This document shows positions 1 through 6,938 of a DNA stretch of 19,386 nucleotides, in pieces. The first letter of the stretch is position 1, and the number at the start of each line of letters is the position of its first letter. Under the pieces are notes generated by a model. It was not told where the DNA came from and did not search any database. It saw only the letters and a list, made by a program, of their open reading frames with translations. A program made the translations under genes and the position numbers. Source of the stretch: JAKACU01 sp021821185 (GTDB taxonomy: Bacteria; Bacillota; Bacilli; Alicyclobacillales; SLC66); contig DAHWJX010000155.1 of NCBI GenBank assembly GCA_027343965.1, positions 1 to 19,386 on the forward strand, given 5' to 3'.

Positions 1-111
1 GTTTGCTATTTAACGGTAATAATCTGTGGACCGTTGCTGGAAGCATCCTTAACGACTTGACTCAGACGATTTTTCGCCTCTGCCGCATGTTCAACACTAC
101 CCCAAAAGCAA
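1..111 (-). pseudogene. Remnant of a Phd/YefM-type antitoxin gene
   Basis: Minus-strand translation from about position 111 down to 9 gives WGSVEHAAEAKNRLSQVV followed by KDASSNGPQIITVK. This resembles the N-terminal DNA-binding part of Phd/YefM antitoxins: the conserved (E/D)AK-x-x-(F/L)S-x-(V/L)V helix, then a GPQxIT strand. A TAG stop (positions 6-8) falls where the family normally continues with a Gly/Asn and the rest of the domain. No ATG, GTG or TTG with a ribosome site sits at the expected start, and the reading frame runs back openly into unrelated sequence up to a GTG at 213-215. I therefore read it as a decayed fragment. It could be an intact unrelated short ORF. The partner toxin, if any, would lie left of the window. 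Confidence 0.4.
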
Positions 112-211
112 CAAAAGCCACCCCGCACTTGGCAGGAGGGCTCATGATTATGTACAACATACAGACAGGCATGAAGGTGTGTCACGCCACTTCGGGTGGG
201 CGTCTCTGATA

Positions 212-2608
212 TCACGACTGATATGTGATGATCTTTTCTTTATAAAACTCCGCTAATTCTTGCGCATGTGTCAAGGTATCACCCTGCACCACGAGTTTAA
301 ACAGCGCTCGTTCTTCATCTGGCGTAATCAAAGCCCATCCATTTTCTGACAAAACTTTGATACCATTGACGAGTTGTGGTTGTGAACCTTTGAGATCCTC
401 GATCATCCTTCGCATGACCCGACCCTTAGCGCTCACGGGACACGGTACGACGACCGTCTTCATATGAAATTGTGGAATCTGATCGACCATTGATTGCAAT
501 GACAATTGTTCCTCTGCCATAAATTGCAACAAAGAAACTATGGAGTAAAACGCATCAAAGTGTGATTGCATGCCTCGATGTCGCAAAACCTCAAGTAATG
601 ATCGTGTTACGGCTTTCGTCCGTACAACAGATGCCCCAAGATGCTCCGCAAGTTCTTCAATGACGGATGGAGCTGAGAAAGGAATCGCCACGGGCGTATT
701 TTCCTTGACCGCAATGAACATCCGTAATATCAGGATTTCATCCGGAGATAAAGCGGTTCCTTTATCGGTAAAAAGAACAAACTTCTGCCCGCTATGATCA
801 ACCGATACCCCAAGATCCACGTTGTTTGCTACCACAACCTGTGCCATATCGATTTGTCTTCTTGTGATCGCAATGACGTCACAATTGAGCATACGCAAAA
901 TGGCTTGCATGACAGCCTGCACAGTGTGATCTTCACAATGCAAAAGGACACTAAACTGTCGTGAGGCAATTACTTCTTGGTTAATTTGATTTACCACCTG
1001 ACGACTATATTGGTGCGCCAGATCTGTAAGTTCTTGTACTTGACCAATAGTTGCAGGATCTGGGCGAATATAGTCCTCTTGCATAAAAGCATTTTCTATT
1101 TTTCGTTCGGCCCCTTTTTCGATTGGTAACCCATCTGCGTCAAAAAATTGAAGCAAAATACGCTTATCTCCATCCTCGATCATGCGTCGTACGTGAATGC
1201 CGCCAATGCAATTCGATGTTGAGATGCCATAGCGCGCAACAGGAACCGGTACAATACCACAATCATGGACGTGCAGTGCCAAAGCTTGTAAGCTAGCAAT
1301 GGCAGAGAGTTTCAAAGCACGACAATAAGGATATTCATCACAAGACACCGATACAACAGCATTCTTTTTCAATAAAGCACCATAGGATGCAACGATACGA
1401 CCGACCATTTCAGGCGTCAGCTCAATACTAGCCAATCCACTAATACCATTTTCATCAAACAATGTATTCGAGGCGGATTTGCCCCAAATAAGTGACGTGG
1501 ACTGAATGGTACCTTCCCCAAGTACCTTTTCTGGCCATATCTTTACATCGGGCCGTACCATAGATCGATCACCCAAATCAACTTTATCCCCGATCACAGC
1601 CCCCTCGTTCACTTGCACACTATTGCCAGCAAGCACTTTGCTGCACATCGTGGCACCTTGCAACACTACGTCGCGTGAAAGTCTATTGCCATGCCAAATT
1701 ACTGATCGTTCCATGGAAACACCTGCATCAACATGCGAATAGCTTCCTATGACCGCATAAGGTCCGAGAATAGCCCCTGTTTCAACCGTTACATTTTCCC
1801 CCAAAAACGAAGGTCCCTTGATCAGCGCGCCAGGGGCTACATGTGCATCTTGTCCTACCCATACTCTTGGCAATAACTCTTTTCCACGGATCCTGACGTC
1901 AACGAGACCCATTAACATATCAAACTGCGTCTGGCGATATTGTTGCAAACTCCCGATATCCGACCAATATCCATGATCAACATAACCGTAAATGGGCATC
2001 TGTCTCTCTAGCATCACGGGAAACAAATCTTTACTAAAATCAAACTCCTGCCCTTTTTCAAAAAGCGATAAAACTTCAGGTTCTAAAACATAAATTCCGG
2101 TGTTGACTGTATCAGTAAATACTTCACTCCAACTTGGCTTTTCTAAAAAATGCGTTATACGACCGTCGTTTTCTGTCATCACAACGCCATATTCAAGAGG
2201 CGCATCTACTTTGGTCATGACAATGGTAGCCATCGCCTGCTTGTCTTTGTGAAAACGTATAATTTCTGTCAAATTGAAGTCAGTCAGTCCATCACCGCTA
2301 ATAACAAGAAATGTTTCATCAAGAAACTCTTCGCAATTTTTCACGCTTCCTGCCGTACCGAGTGGTACAGCTTCCTCGAACACCCGTAGATGAATGCCAA
2401 AATCGCTGCCATCGCCGAAATGATTCATGATAATTTGCGGAAGGTACTGAACTGTAACGGCAATGTCCTTGAAATCATGCATTTTCAACAAATCAATCAT
2501 ATATTCCATGCAAGGACGATCCAATAAAGGAACCATGGGTTTGGGTAAATTACACGTCAGAGGTCTGAGCCGAGATCCTTTTCCGCCCGCCATAATCACT
2601 GCTTTCAA
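212..2608 (-). CDS. NDP-sugar pyrophosphorylase fused to hexapeptide and degenerate phosphomannomutase-like domains
   Basis: 798 aa, in the family annotated as mannose-1-phosphate guanylyltransferase/phosphomannomutase fusions. Residues 1-235 form a nucleotidyltransferase: signature GGKGSRLRP at 8-16, LPKP with K23, catalytic acidic SGDG around D106, and WSDIG with D217. Residues 250-360 are left-handed beta-helix hexapeptide repeats. Residues 380-798 follow the phosphohexomutase fold but lack its catalytic motifs: no TASHNP phosphoserine loop (HVRRMIEDGD at 472-481 instead), no DGDxDR metal loop (DHSGQ at 604-608) and no RPSGTEP phosphate loop (TPDEERA at 762-768). The nucleotidyltransferase should make an NDP-hexose; the exact sugar (GDP-mannose or NDP-glucose) cannot be read from sequence. 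The start is TTG at 2606-2608, behind AAGGGGG with an 8-nt gap. It is the last gene of the glucan cluster, 27 nt after its neighbour. Confidence 0.9.
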   Translation of the reverse strand: MKAVIMAGGKGSRLRPLTCNLPKPMVPLLDRPCMEYMIDLLKMHDFKDIAVTVQYLPQIIMNHFGDGSDFGIHLRVFEEAVPLGTAGSVKNCEEFLDETFLVISGDGLTDFNLTEIIRFHKDKQAMATIVMTKVDAPLEYGVVMTENDGRITHFLEKPSWSEVFTDTVNTGIYVLEPEVLSLFEKGQEFDFSKDLFPVMLERQMPIYGYVDHGYWSDIGSLQQYRQTQFDMLMGLVDVRIRGKELLPRVWVGQDAHVAPGALIKGPSFLGENVTVETGAILGPYAVIGSYSHVDAGVSMERSVIWHGNRLSRDVVLQGATMCSKVLAGNSVQVNEGAVIGDKVDLGDRSMVRPDVKIWPEKVLGEGTIQSTSLIWGKSASNTLFDENGISGLASIELTPEMVGRIVASYGALLKKNAVVSVSCDEYPYCRALKLSAIASLQALALHVHDCGIVPVPVARYGISTSNCIGGIHVRRMIEDGDKRILLQFFDADGLPIEKGAERKIENAFMQEDYIRPDPATIGQVQELTDLAHQYSRQVVNQINQEVIASRQFSVLLHCEDHTVQAVMQAILRMLNCDVIAITRRQIDMAQVVVANNVDLGVSVDHSGQKFVLFTDKGTALSPDEILILRMFIAVKENTPVAIPFSAPSVIEELAEHLGASVVRTKAVTRSLLEVLRHRGMQSHFDAFYSIVSLLQFMAEEQLSLQSMVDQIPQFHMKTVVVPCPVSAKGRVMRRMIEDLKGSQPQLVNGIKVLSENGWALITPDEERALFKLVVQGDTLTHAQELAEFYKEKIITYQS

Positions 2609-2635
2609 AGGTACATCCCCCTTCTAGATGCATGT

Positions 2636-5431
2636 TCAAGCAAGTACGCGACGATATACTCCCATAGTTTGTTGTGCGATGACTCCCCAGTCATAACGCT
2701 CCAATTCCTTGCTTGCCTGATTGGCATATGATTCAGCTGCATCGGGATGTTGTAGCAAATCCGTGATTTGTCGCGCCAAAGACGATGCATTTCCAGGAAT
2801 AAACTTTAACCCATTTTCCTGATGGCGGACAACATCGGCCAACCCGCCAATATCAGAAACAATCACAGGAAGATGCATGGCCATGGCTTCTAAGGCTACT
2901 ATCCCAAATGGCTCATATAAACTTGGGAATACAGCCGCACTTGCACGAAGGAGCCAATCATTGCGTTGTTCGTCAGCAAGGAAACCAGTAAATGAGACAC
3001 GATTATGTAGCCCTAAAGATACCGATAGACTCTTCCATTCTTCTAACATGGGACCCTTTCCCATGATAACAAGTCGAGTATGAGGACACTCGCGTAATAC
3101 CTGCGGCATCGCTTCTAGCAGAATGTGCACGCCTTTTTCTCGCACAAGTCGTCCGACAAAAACGAGAATTTGTTCACCTTGAGTACCTGATTCGCCTGTT
3201 TGCTTGCCTGTCGAGCTTAGTGAAGTGTGCAATGTGGTTTTATCGACACCGTTGGCTATGACCGCCTGTTTATCCTCAGGTAAAGCGAAGATGTTAATTA
3301 ATTCTTGTTTCATGGCTGTGCTGCAAACGATCACCTGCTGTGCCTCGTAAGTAAGTTCCCATTCAATTGCACTGATCTTTTTTTGTAGATCGGTCACAAC
3401 ACCGCCATTTCGCCCATATTCTGTCGCATGAATGGTCGCGACAAGGGGTAGTGCATATTGCTGTTTGATAACTTTAGCGGCATAACCCACAAGCCAGTCA
3501 TGGGCATGTACGAGATCAAATTGATATCCTTGCTGATCGATTAGTTCGTCTACCTTTTTCAGCATCGCCAAGTTCAAACCTAGCGTCCAATGAATAAATT
3601 CGTCTCCATCCGGCTTTAGGACGTGCACGCGATGAACATGTACGCCTTCCACGATGTCACAAACCGGAGCCTGACTGCTATAGGTGGTCACAACATGCAC
3701 CTCACACCCTTCTTTGACGAGGTAACGTGACAGGTCGTAGACATGTCGAGATAAGCCGCCAACCATCATAGGAGGATATTCCCATGACAACATCAATATT
3801 CGTGGCGCGGGACGCACCTGTAACTTATCTCCGCTTTGCAATGTTTGATGTGATGAAAACAGGGCTACATCGATGTCTTTGAATATTGCATCTTCATTTT
3901 CCAACTGGTCTAGCACTTCTTCGTCCACAGTTCCTGCTTGAATCATGTCGTACAATATAGTGAATGCATGTACGTGCCATTTGACCCTTCGAATAGCGTA
4001 AGGTGCATTATCGCGACCATCCATCATAAACGCCCAATCGCTCGCTTGCGCCAACATAAGTTCACGGCCCGCTTGCTTCACAGCACGTACTTTGATGGCA
4101 GAAAGCGATTGATCAGAAAGCCGATCAGCAAGCTTTGCCATACGATGTTCCATGGTGTGAAGCGTTGGATAAATCCAATCATTCGTTTCATTCATCCAAA
4201 CTTCACCATAGCCATTTCGTCCCCAGGACGACATGGCTAATTGACCAACCGGATAATCTTGATACGATGCCAAATAATCACTTGGGGTTGCCGTTTGTAC
4301 TTGCTCATCCAAAGCGAGAATTCGTAACACTTGTCCCAACCACGACGGACCTTCATACCACCAATGGCCAAATAATTCAGCATCAAAAGGAATCGTGATT
4401 GCAGCCTTTCGACCTATGACTTGATGGGCAACAAGGGCTTGTTCGCGGCACAGGGTCGCAAAATGTCTTGCATGGGTTCTTATCTTGTCAGCGACCTGCT
4501 CCAATCGATACAGTTCTTTATGATCACCTTGTCCAGTCACGCGGTAATATTTGATGCCCGTCGCAACCCGAATGCCATTGGGATGAATATAAGGCGTTAC
4601 ATACGATAATTCTTCATCAAAACCTACATCACGATAAAATTCACGATAGTCTGGATCGCCCGGATATCCTCGAATACTGCTCCACACTTGCGTAGCCAAT
4701 GATTGAACTCCGGTAAACGCAGCCATGCCATGAGGTGTGAGTATCGGTGAGAATGCTCCAAACGGTGACGGTGGCTGTGCACCATCAAATGCAGAAGAAC
4801 CCACAAACGTGTACCCAATGTTCCATTCTTTGAGAATTTTATCGATTTCAGGCGTATAACCACATTCTGGGAGCCACAATCCCTTTGGCATTTCACCAAA
4901 GGCATTCCTGTGCGATTGCAAAGCTGTATGAATCTGCATGCGTACTGCCTCTTTAGTCAACACAAAGGGCAAAAAAGCATGCGTTGCGCCACAAGCGATT
5001 AGCTCCAGGCAGCCAGCATCTCTAAGTTCGCACCATGCTGTAAGGACATTTCTGTCATAACGCCGATACAAAGATAACAAGGATGTCAGTTTCATTTCAT
5101 AGTACTTAACTAAGACCAAAAGATCTGGGTTATCGGCAACTCGTTGCTGTTCTTTTAGTGAAAGCTCGATCAAAGACAAGAGATGTTGCTCATATTGTGA
5201 CTGTAGCCACGGATCTGAAAGCATGGCAACTAGCGTTGGGGAAAGTGATAACGTCACACGGAAATTCACTTTTTCGGCAAGCAATTGTTGAAAGACTTCG
5301 ATCAATGGTAGATACGATTCGGTTAAAGCTTCGTAAAGCCAGCGATGTTCTAGTGCATGATGATCATTTGGGTGATGTACATAGGGTAAATGAGCATGCA
5401 AAACAACGATCACGGCACCCGATGGTTTCAT
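2636..5431 (-). CDS. GH57 alpha-glucan branching enzyme fused to GT4 glycogen/starch synthase-type glycosyltransferase
   Basis: 931 aa with two catalytic domains. Residues 1-520 are a GH57/DUF1957 branching-enzyme module: LHAHLPYV at 11-18, WLPECGY with presumed nucleophile E189, and FDAELFGHWW with presumed acid/base D350. These positions match the GH57 branching enzymes (E183 and D354 in the Thermococcus enzyme). Residues 543-931 are a GT-B glycosyltransferase: SWEYPPMMVGGL at 549-560, RLVREKGV at 761-768 and the EPFGIVALE E-x7-E donor motif at 840-848. One polypeptide could both elongate with an NDP-glucose donor and branch an alpha-glucan. There is no signal peptide, so it should be cytoplasmic. 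Its ATG directly follows the TAA of the DUF4912 gene (no gap), with AAGGG about 9 nt upstream, suggesting translational coupling. The fusion partner order is known in other Firmicutes; substrate and product remain inferred. Confidence 0.93.
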   Translation of the reverse strand: MKPSGAVIVVLHAHLPYVHHPNDHHALEHRWLYEALTESYLPLIEVFQQLLAEKVNFRVTLSLSPTLVAMLSDPWLQSQYEQHLLSLIELSLKEQQRVADNPDLLVLVKYYEMKLTSLLSLYRRYDRNVLTAWCELRDAGCLELIACGATHAFLPFVLTKEAVRMQIHTALQSHRNAFGEMPKGLWLPECGYTPEIDKILKEWNIGYTFVGSSAFDGAQPPSPFGAFSPILTPHGMAAFTGVQSLATQVWSSIRGYPGDPDYREFYRDVGFDEELSYVTPYIHPNGIRVATGIKYYRVTGQGDHKELYRLEQVADKIRTHARHFATLCREQALVAHQVIGRKAAITIPFDAELFGHWWYEGPSWLGQVLRILALDEQVQTATPSDYLASYQDYPVGQLAMSSWGRNGYGEVWMNETNDWIYPTLHTMEHRMAKLADRLSDQSLSAIKVRAVKQAGRELMLAQASDWAFMMDGRDNAPYAIRRVKWHVHAFTILYDMIQAGTVDEEVLDQLENEDAIFKDIDVALFSSHQTLQSGDKLQVRPAPRILMLSWEYPPMMVGGLSRHVYDLSRYLVKEGCEVHVVTTYSSQAPVCDIVEGVHVHRVHVLKPDGDEFIHWTLGLNLAMLKKVDELIDQQGYQFDLVHAHDWLVGYAAKVIKQQYALPLVATIHATEYGRNGGVVTDLQKKISAIEWELTYEAQQVIVCSTAMKQELINIFALPEDKQAVIANGVDKTTLHTSLSSTGKQTGESGTQGEQILVFVGRLVREKGVHILLEAMPQVLRECPHTRLVIMGKGPMLEEWKSLSVSLGLHNRVSFTGFLADEQRNDWLLRASAAVFPSLYEPFGIVALEAMAMHLPVIVSDIGGLADVVRHQENGLKFIPGNASSLARQITDLLQHPDAAESYANQASKELERYDWGVIAQQTMGVYRRVLA

Positions 5432-5956
5432 TTAATTCACGCCCTTTTTACTGCCTCCAGCATAACCAATCAAAGGATCCTTATATAGTTGATCCTGTCG
5501 TGAAGCGACTTCTTCTACTTGTACGTGATTAGTTGAAAAATATGCTTCGCCTACGGGCAAAAATGTGACCGGAGAACATTCCTGTGCTTGGATAGTCGGG
5601 CAATGGACAGTCACCGTACTTCGAAGAATAGCGAAGAAAGAACCAGAAGGAAGAATCAGACCAAAATCAACGGCGTAGTCGCGTCCGGAAGATAATGAGC
5701 GATAATACACATGATCCGTATCTGAAGGCACGGAAAGAAGTACAGCACTATGTTCGTTGTCACCTGTAAATAGCTCATCAGTACAATCAGAAATACGCAC
5801 ATGCAAGGCTAGATCGCGCCATGACTGATTAAAATGGGCACTGATGATCATCTTGTGAACATCCAATACCCACCAGTGAATCCACATGGACTTCGCATCG
5901 ATGCAGATCGCCGTAAGAGTATCTCTATCATACGCGCGCGGACATTCCTGTATCAT
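5432..5956 (-). CDS. DUF4912 domain protein
   Basis: 174 aa from the preferred ATG at 5954-5956, which has GGGGTGA upstream; a GTG at 5969-5971 in the same frame would add five residues but has no good ribosome site. The core, from YDRDTL to about STVTVHCP, has the DUF4912 pattern: an aromatic-rich strand (MWIHWWVLD), then short beta strands ending in a region like YRSLSSGRDYAVDFG. DUF4912 proteins are typically encoded next to GH57/DUF1957 glucan enzymes, as here, where the stop codon directly abuts the GH57-GT4 start. The domain looks beta-rich and non-enzymatic, so a carbohydrate-binding or scaffolding role is plausible, but no function is demonstrated by the sequence. No signal peptide or membrane segment is visible. 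The C-terminal 40 residues are polar and probably flexible. Confidence 0.75.
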   Translation of the reverse strand: MIQECPRAYDRDTLTAICIDAKSMWIHWWVLDVHKMIISAHFNQSWRDLALHVRISDCTDELFTGDNEHSAVLLSVPSDTDHVYYRSLSSGRDYAVDFGLILPSGSFFAILRSTVTVHCPTIQAQECSPVTFLPVGEAYFSTNHVQVEEVASRQDQLYKDPLIGYAGGSKKGVN

Positions 5957-6020
5957 GTCGATACCAATCACCCCACTATGAACAAGAAATACTTAAAATA
6001 TATGTCTAGTACAGATAATG

Positions 6021-6707
6021 TTATTCCGATAGAGCCATTTTTTGTAACGACGCAAAAATCGTCTGACTCATCACCTGATAGCCTAGAGCACTGGGATGAA
6101 TTCCATCGTCACTAAGAAGAAAGGCGAGATCACTCGTGCTTTTCAACGCTGTACGCAGGTCAATCGTTGAGACACTAAGCGAGCGAATAAGACGCAGTAA
6201 CCCTTGATTGTACATCGCATGCCAATGCTCAATCCCCCCACATATCGCAATCCAGCGTGCAATAGCAAATCCATACATTTTTTCAAGCGTTGCATAGTAA
6301 CGCACTGGATCAAGGGGTACGAGTGTCATAACAATGGGTACTGAACCGCTGTCGCGAATCTGTTCGATCATCTTGCGAATGTTATCAAGATAACGTCTAA
6401 GAGGGACATTGGGCTCATGAGAACGATCGGGGTATAAAGCTACTTCATCCCAATGAAAGTTACAGTCATTGCCACCGATTTCGATTAAGACATAATCAGG
6501 ATGAAAAGAGAGTACATCGGTTTGTAGACGAGCACAAAGACCATCCGATGTATCATTAAAAGTTCCCTTATTTACTACGTCAAAATCTGGTTGCGCCGAC
6601 AAGGATTGTTGTAAAAACGCAGGATAATTTTGCTTGATAATGCGCAACCGCCCTCCTATATAGGTCATACCGCGAGTTACACTGTCACCAAAACACACGA
6701 TTTGCAT
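6021..6707 (-). CDS. SGNH/GDSL-family hydrolase
   Basis: 228 aa, the usual size of a single-domain SGNH hydrolase. The four blocks are all present: GDS at 7-9 with nucleophile S9, block II glycine in NKGTFNDTS (G48), GGND at 78-81 with N80, and DGIHPS with D201 and H204 completing the triad. These enzymes hydrolyse esters (lipase, acyl or acetyl esterase, lysophospholipase types); the substrate cannot be told from sequence. There is no signal peptide, so it is probably cytoplasmic. It starts with ATG behind a perfect AGGAGG (6715-6720) and is the first gene of the cluster that continues with DUF4912, GH57-GT4 and the nucleotidyltransferase. About 64 nt with no terminator separate it from the DUF4912 gene, so co-transcription is likely. 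A role in removing acyl groups from glucan or its precursors is only a guess from context. Confidence 0.88.
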   Translation of the reverse strand: MQIVCFGDSVTRGMTYIGGRLRIIKQNYPAFLQQSLSAQPDFDVVNKGTFNDTSDGLCARLQTDVLSFHPDYVLIEIGGNDCNFHWDEVALYPDRSHEPNVPLRRYLDNIRKMIEQIRDSGSVPIVMTLVPLDPVRYYATLEKMYGFAIARWIAICGGIEHWHAMYNQGLLRLIRSLSVSTIDLRTALKSTSDLAFLLSDDGIHPSALGYQVMSQTIFASLQKMALSE

Positions 6708-6745
6708 GGTAAAGCCTCCTGCTACTTTCCATCATGATTTACTTT

Positions 6746-6751
6746 AGTATA
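6746..6751 (-). promoter_or_regulatory. Probable -10 element for the SGNH/glucan operon
   Basis: On the minus strand the sequence reads TGTTATACT, an extended -10 (TGn followed by TATACT). It lies about 30 nt before the AGGAGG of the SGNH hydrolase gene. No convincing -35 hexamer is present 16-18 nt upstream, which fits an extended -10 promoter. This is pattern evidence only. Confidence 0.4.
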
Positions 6752-6801
6752 ACATGTTTGCTATTTTTGCCATGTACTTTTCTAACACAGCCCTTGCCTA
6801 T

Positions 6802-6832
6802 GATAAAATTGAAAGTCGTAACGAATTTTATC
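6802..6832. repeat. 9-bp perfect inverted repeat upstream of a small plus-strand ORF
   Basis: GATAAAATT at 6802-6810 is the exact reverse complement of AATTTTATC at 6824-6832, separated by 13 nt. A flanking T-G pair could extend it in RNA. It overlaps a TATGAT -10-like hexamer at 6799-6804 and ends 7 nt before the AGGAGGT of the small ORF at 6855. It could be an operator for a dimeric regulator, or an RNA hairpin. There is no T-tract after it on either strand, so it is not a typical terminator. Confidence 0.5.
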
Positions 6833-6854
6833 GAATTTCAGGAGGTTTAGCACC

Positions 6855-6938
6855 GTGTACCAAAGACGGGAATTTAACGCTTCAAGTATCGTAGTTTGGA
6901 CGTTATTTCTTTGTGCACGCTATGGCACCCATCGTTAA
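6855..6938 (+). CDS. Possible 27-aa small protein, unknown family
   Basis: A GTG start at 6855-6857 is preceded by a perfect AGGAGGT at 6840-6846 with an 8-nt spacer, the best ribosome site on the plus strand in this window. The frame runs 27 codons to TAA at 6936-6938: MYQRREFNASSIVVWTLF, then LCARYGTHR. It has a basic N-terminus and a short hydrophobic stretch (IVVWTLFLC), too short to be a confident membrane segment. Its stop overlaps, on the other strand, the stop of fhs. I do not recognise the sequence. It may be a real small protein, the decayed 5' end of a gene, or a chance ORF. The ribosome site and the inverted repeat upstream are the reasons to keep it. Confidence 0.35.
   Translation: MYQRREFNASSIVVWTLFLCARYGTHR

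Noticed and set aside
184..203. Hairpin ACGCCAC-TTCGG-GTGGGCGT just after the nucleotidyltransferase gene as its terminator
   Set aside because: It needs a bulged base and has no T-run on the minus strand, so it is not a convincing terminator.
5158..5532. 124-codon plus-strand ORF antisense to the GH57-GT4 gene
   Set aside because: It lies opposite a strongly conserved coding region, has no ribosome site and no recognisable product; it is a frame shadow. Other plus-strand ORFs inside the large genes were rejected for the same reason.
6880..6937. Terminator for fhs
   Set aside because: Only short imperfect repeats such as GTGC/GCAC are present with no T-tract; the end of the proB-proA-fhs transcript is not visible.
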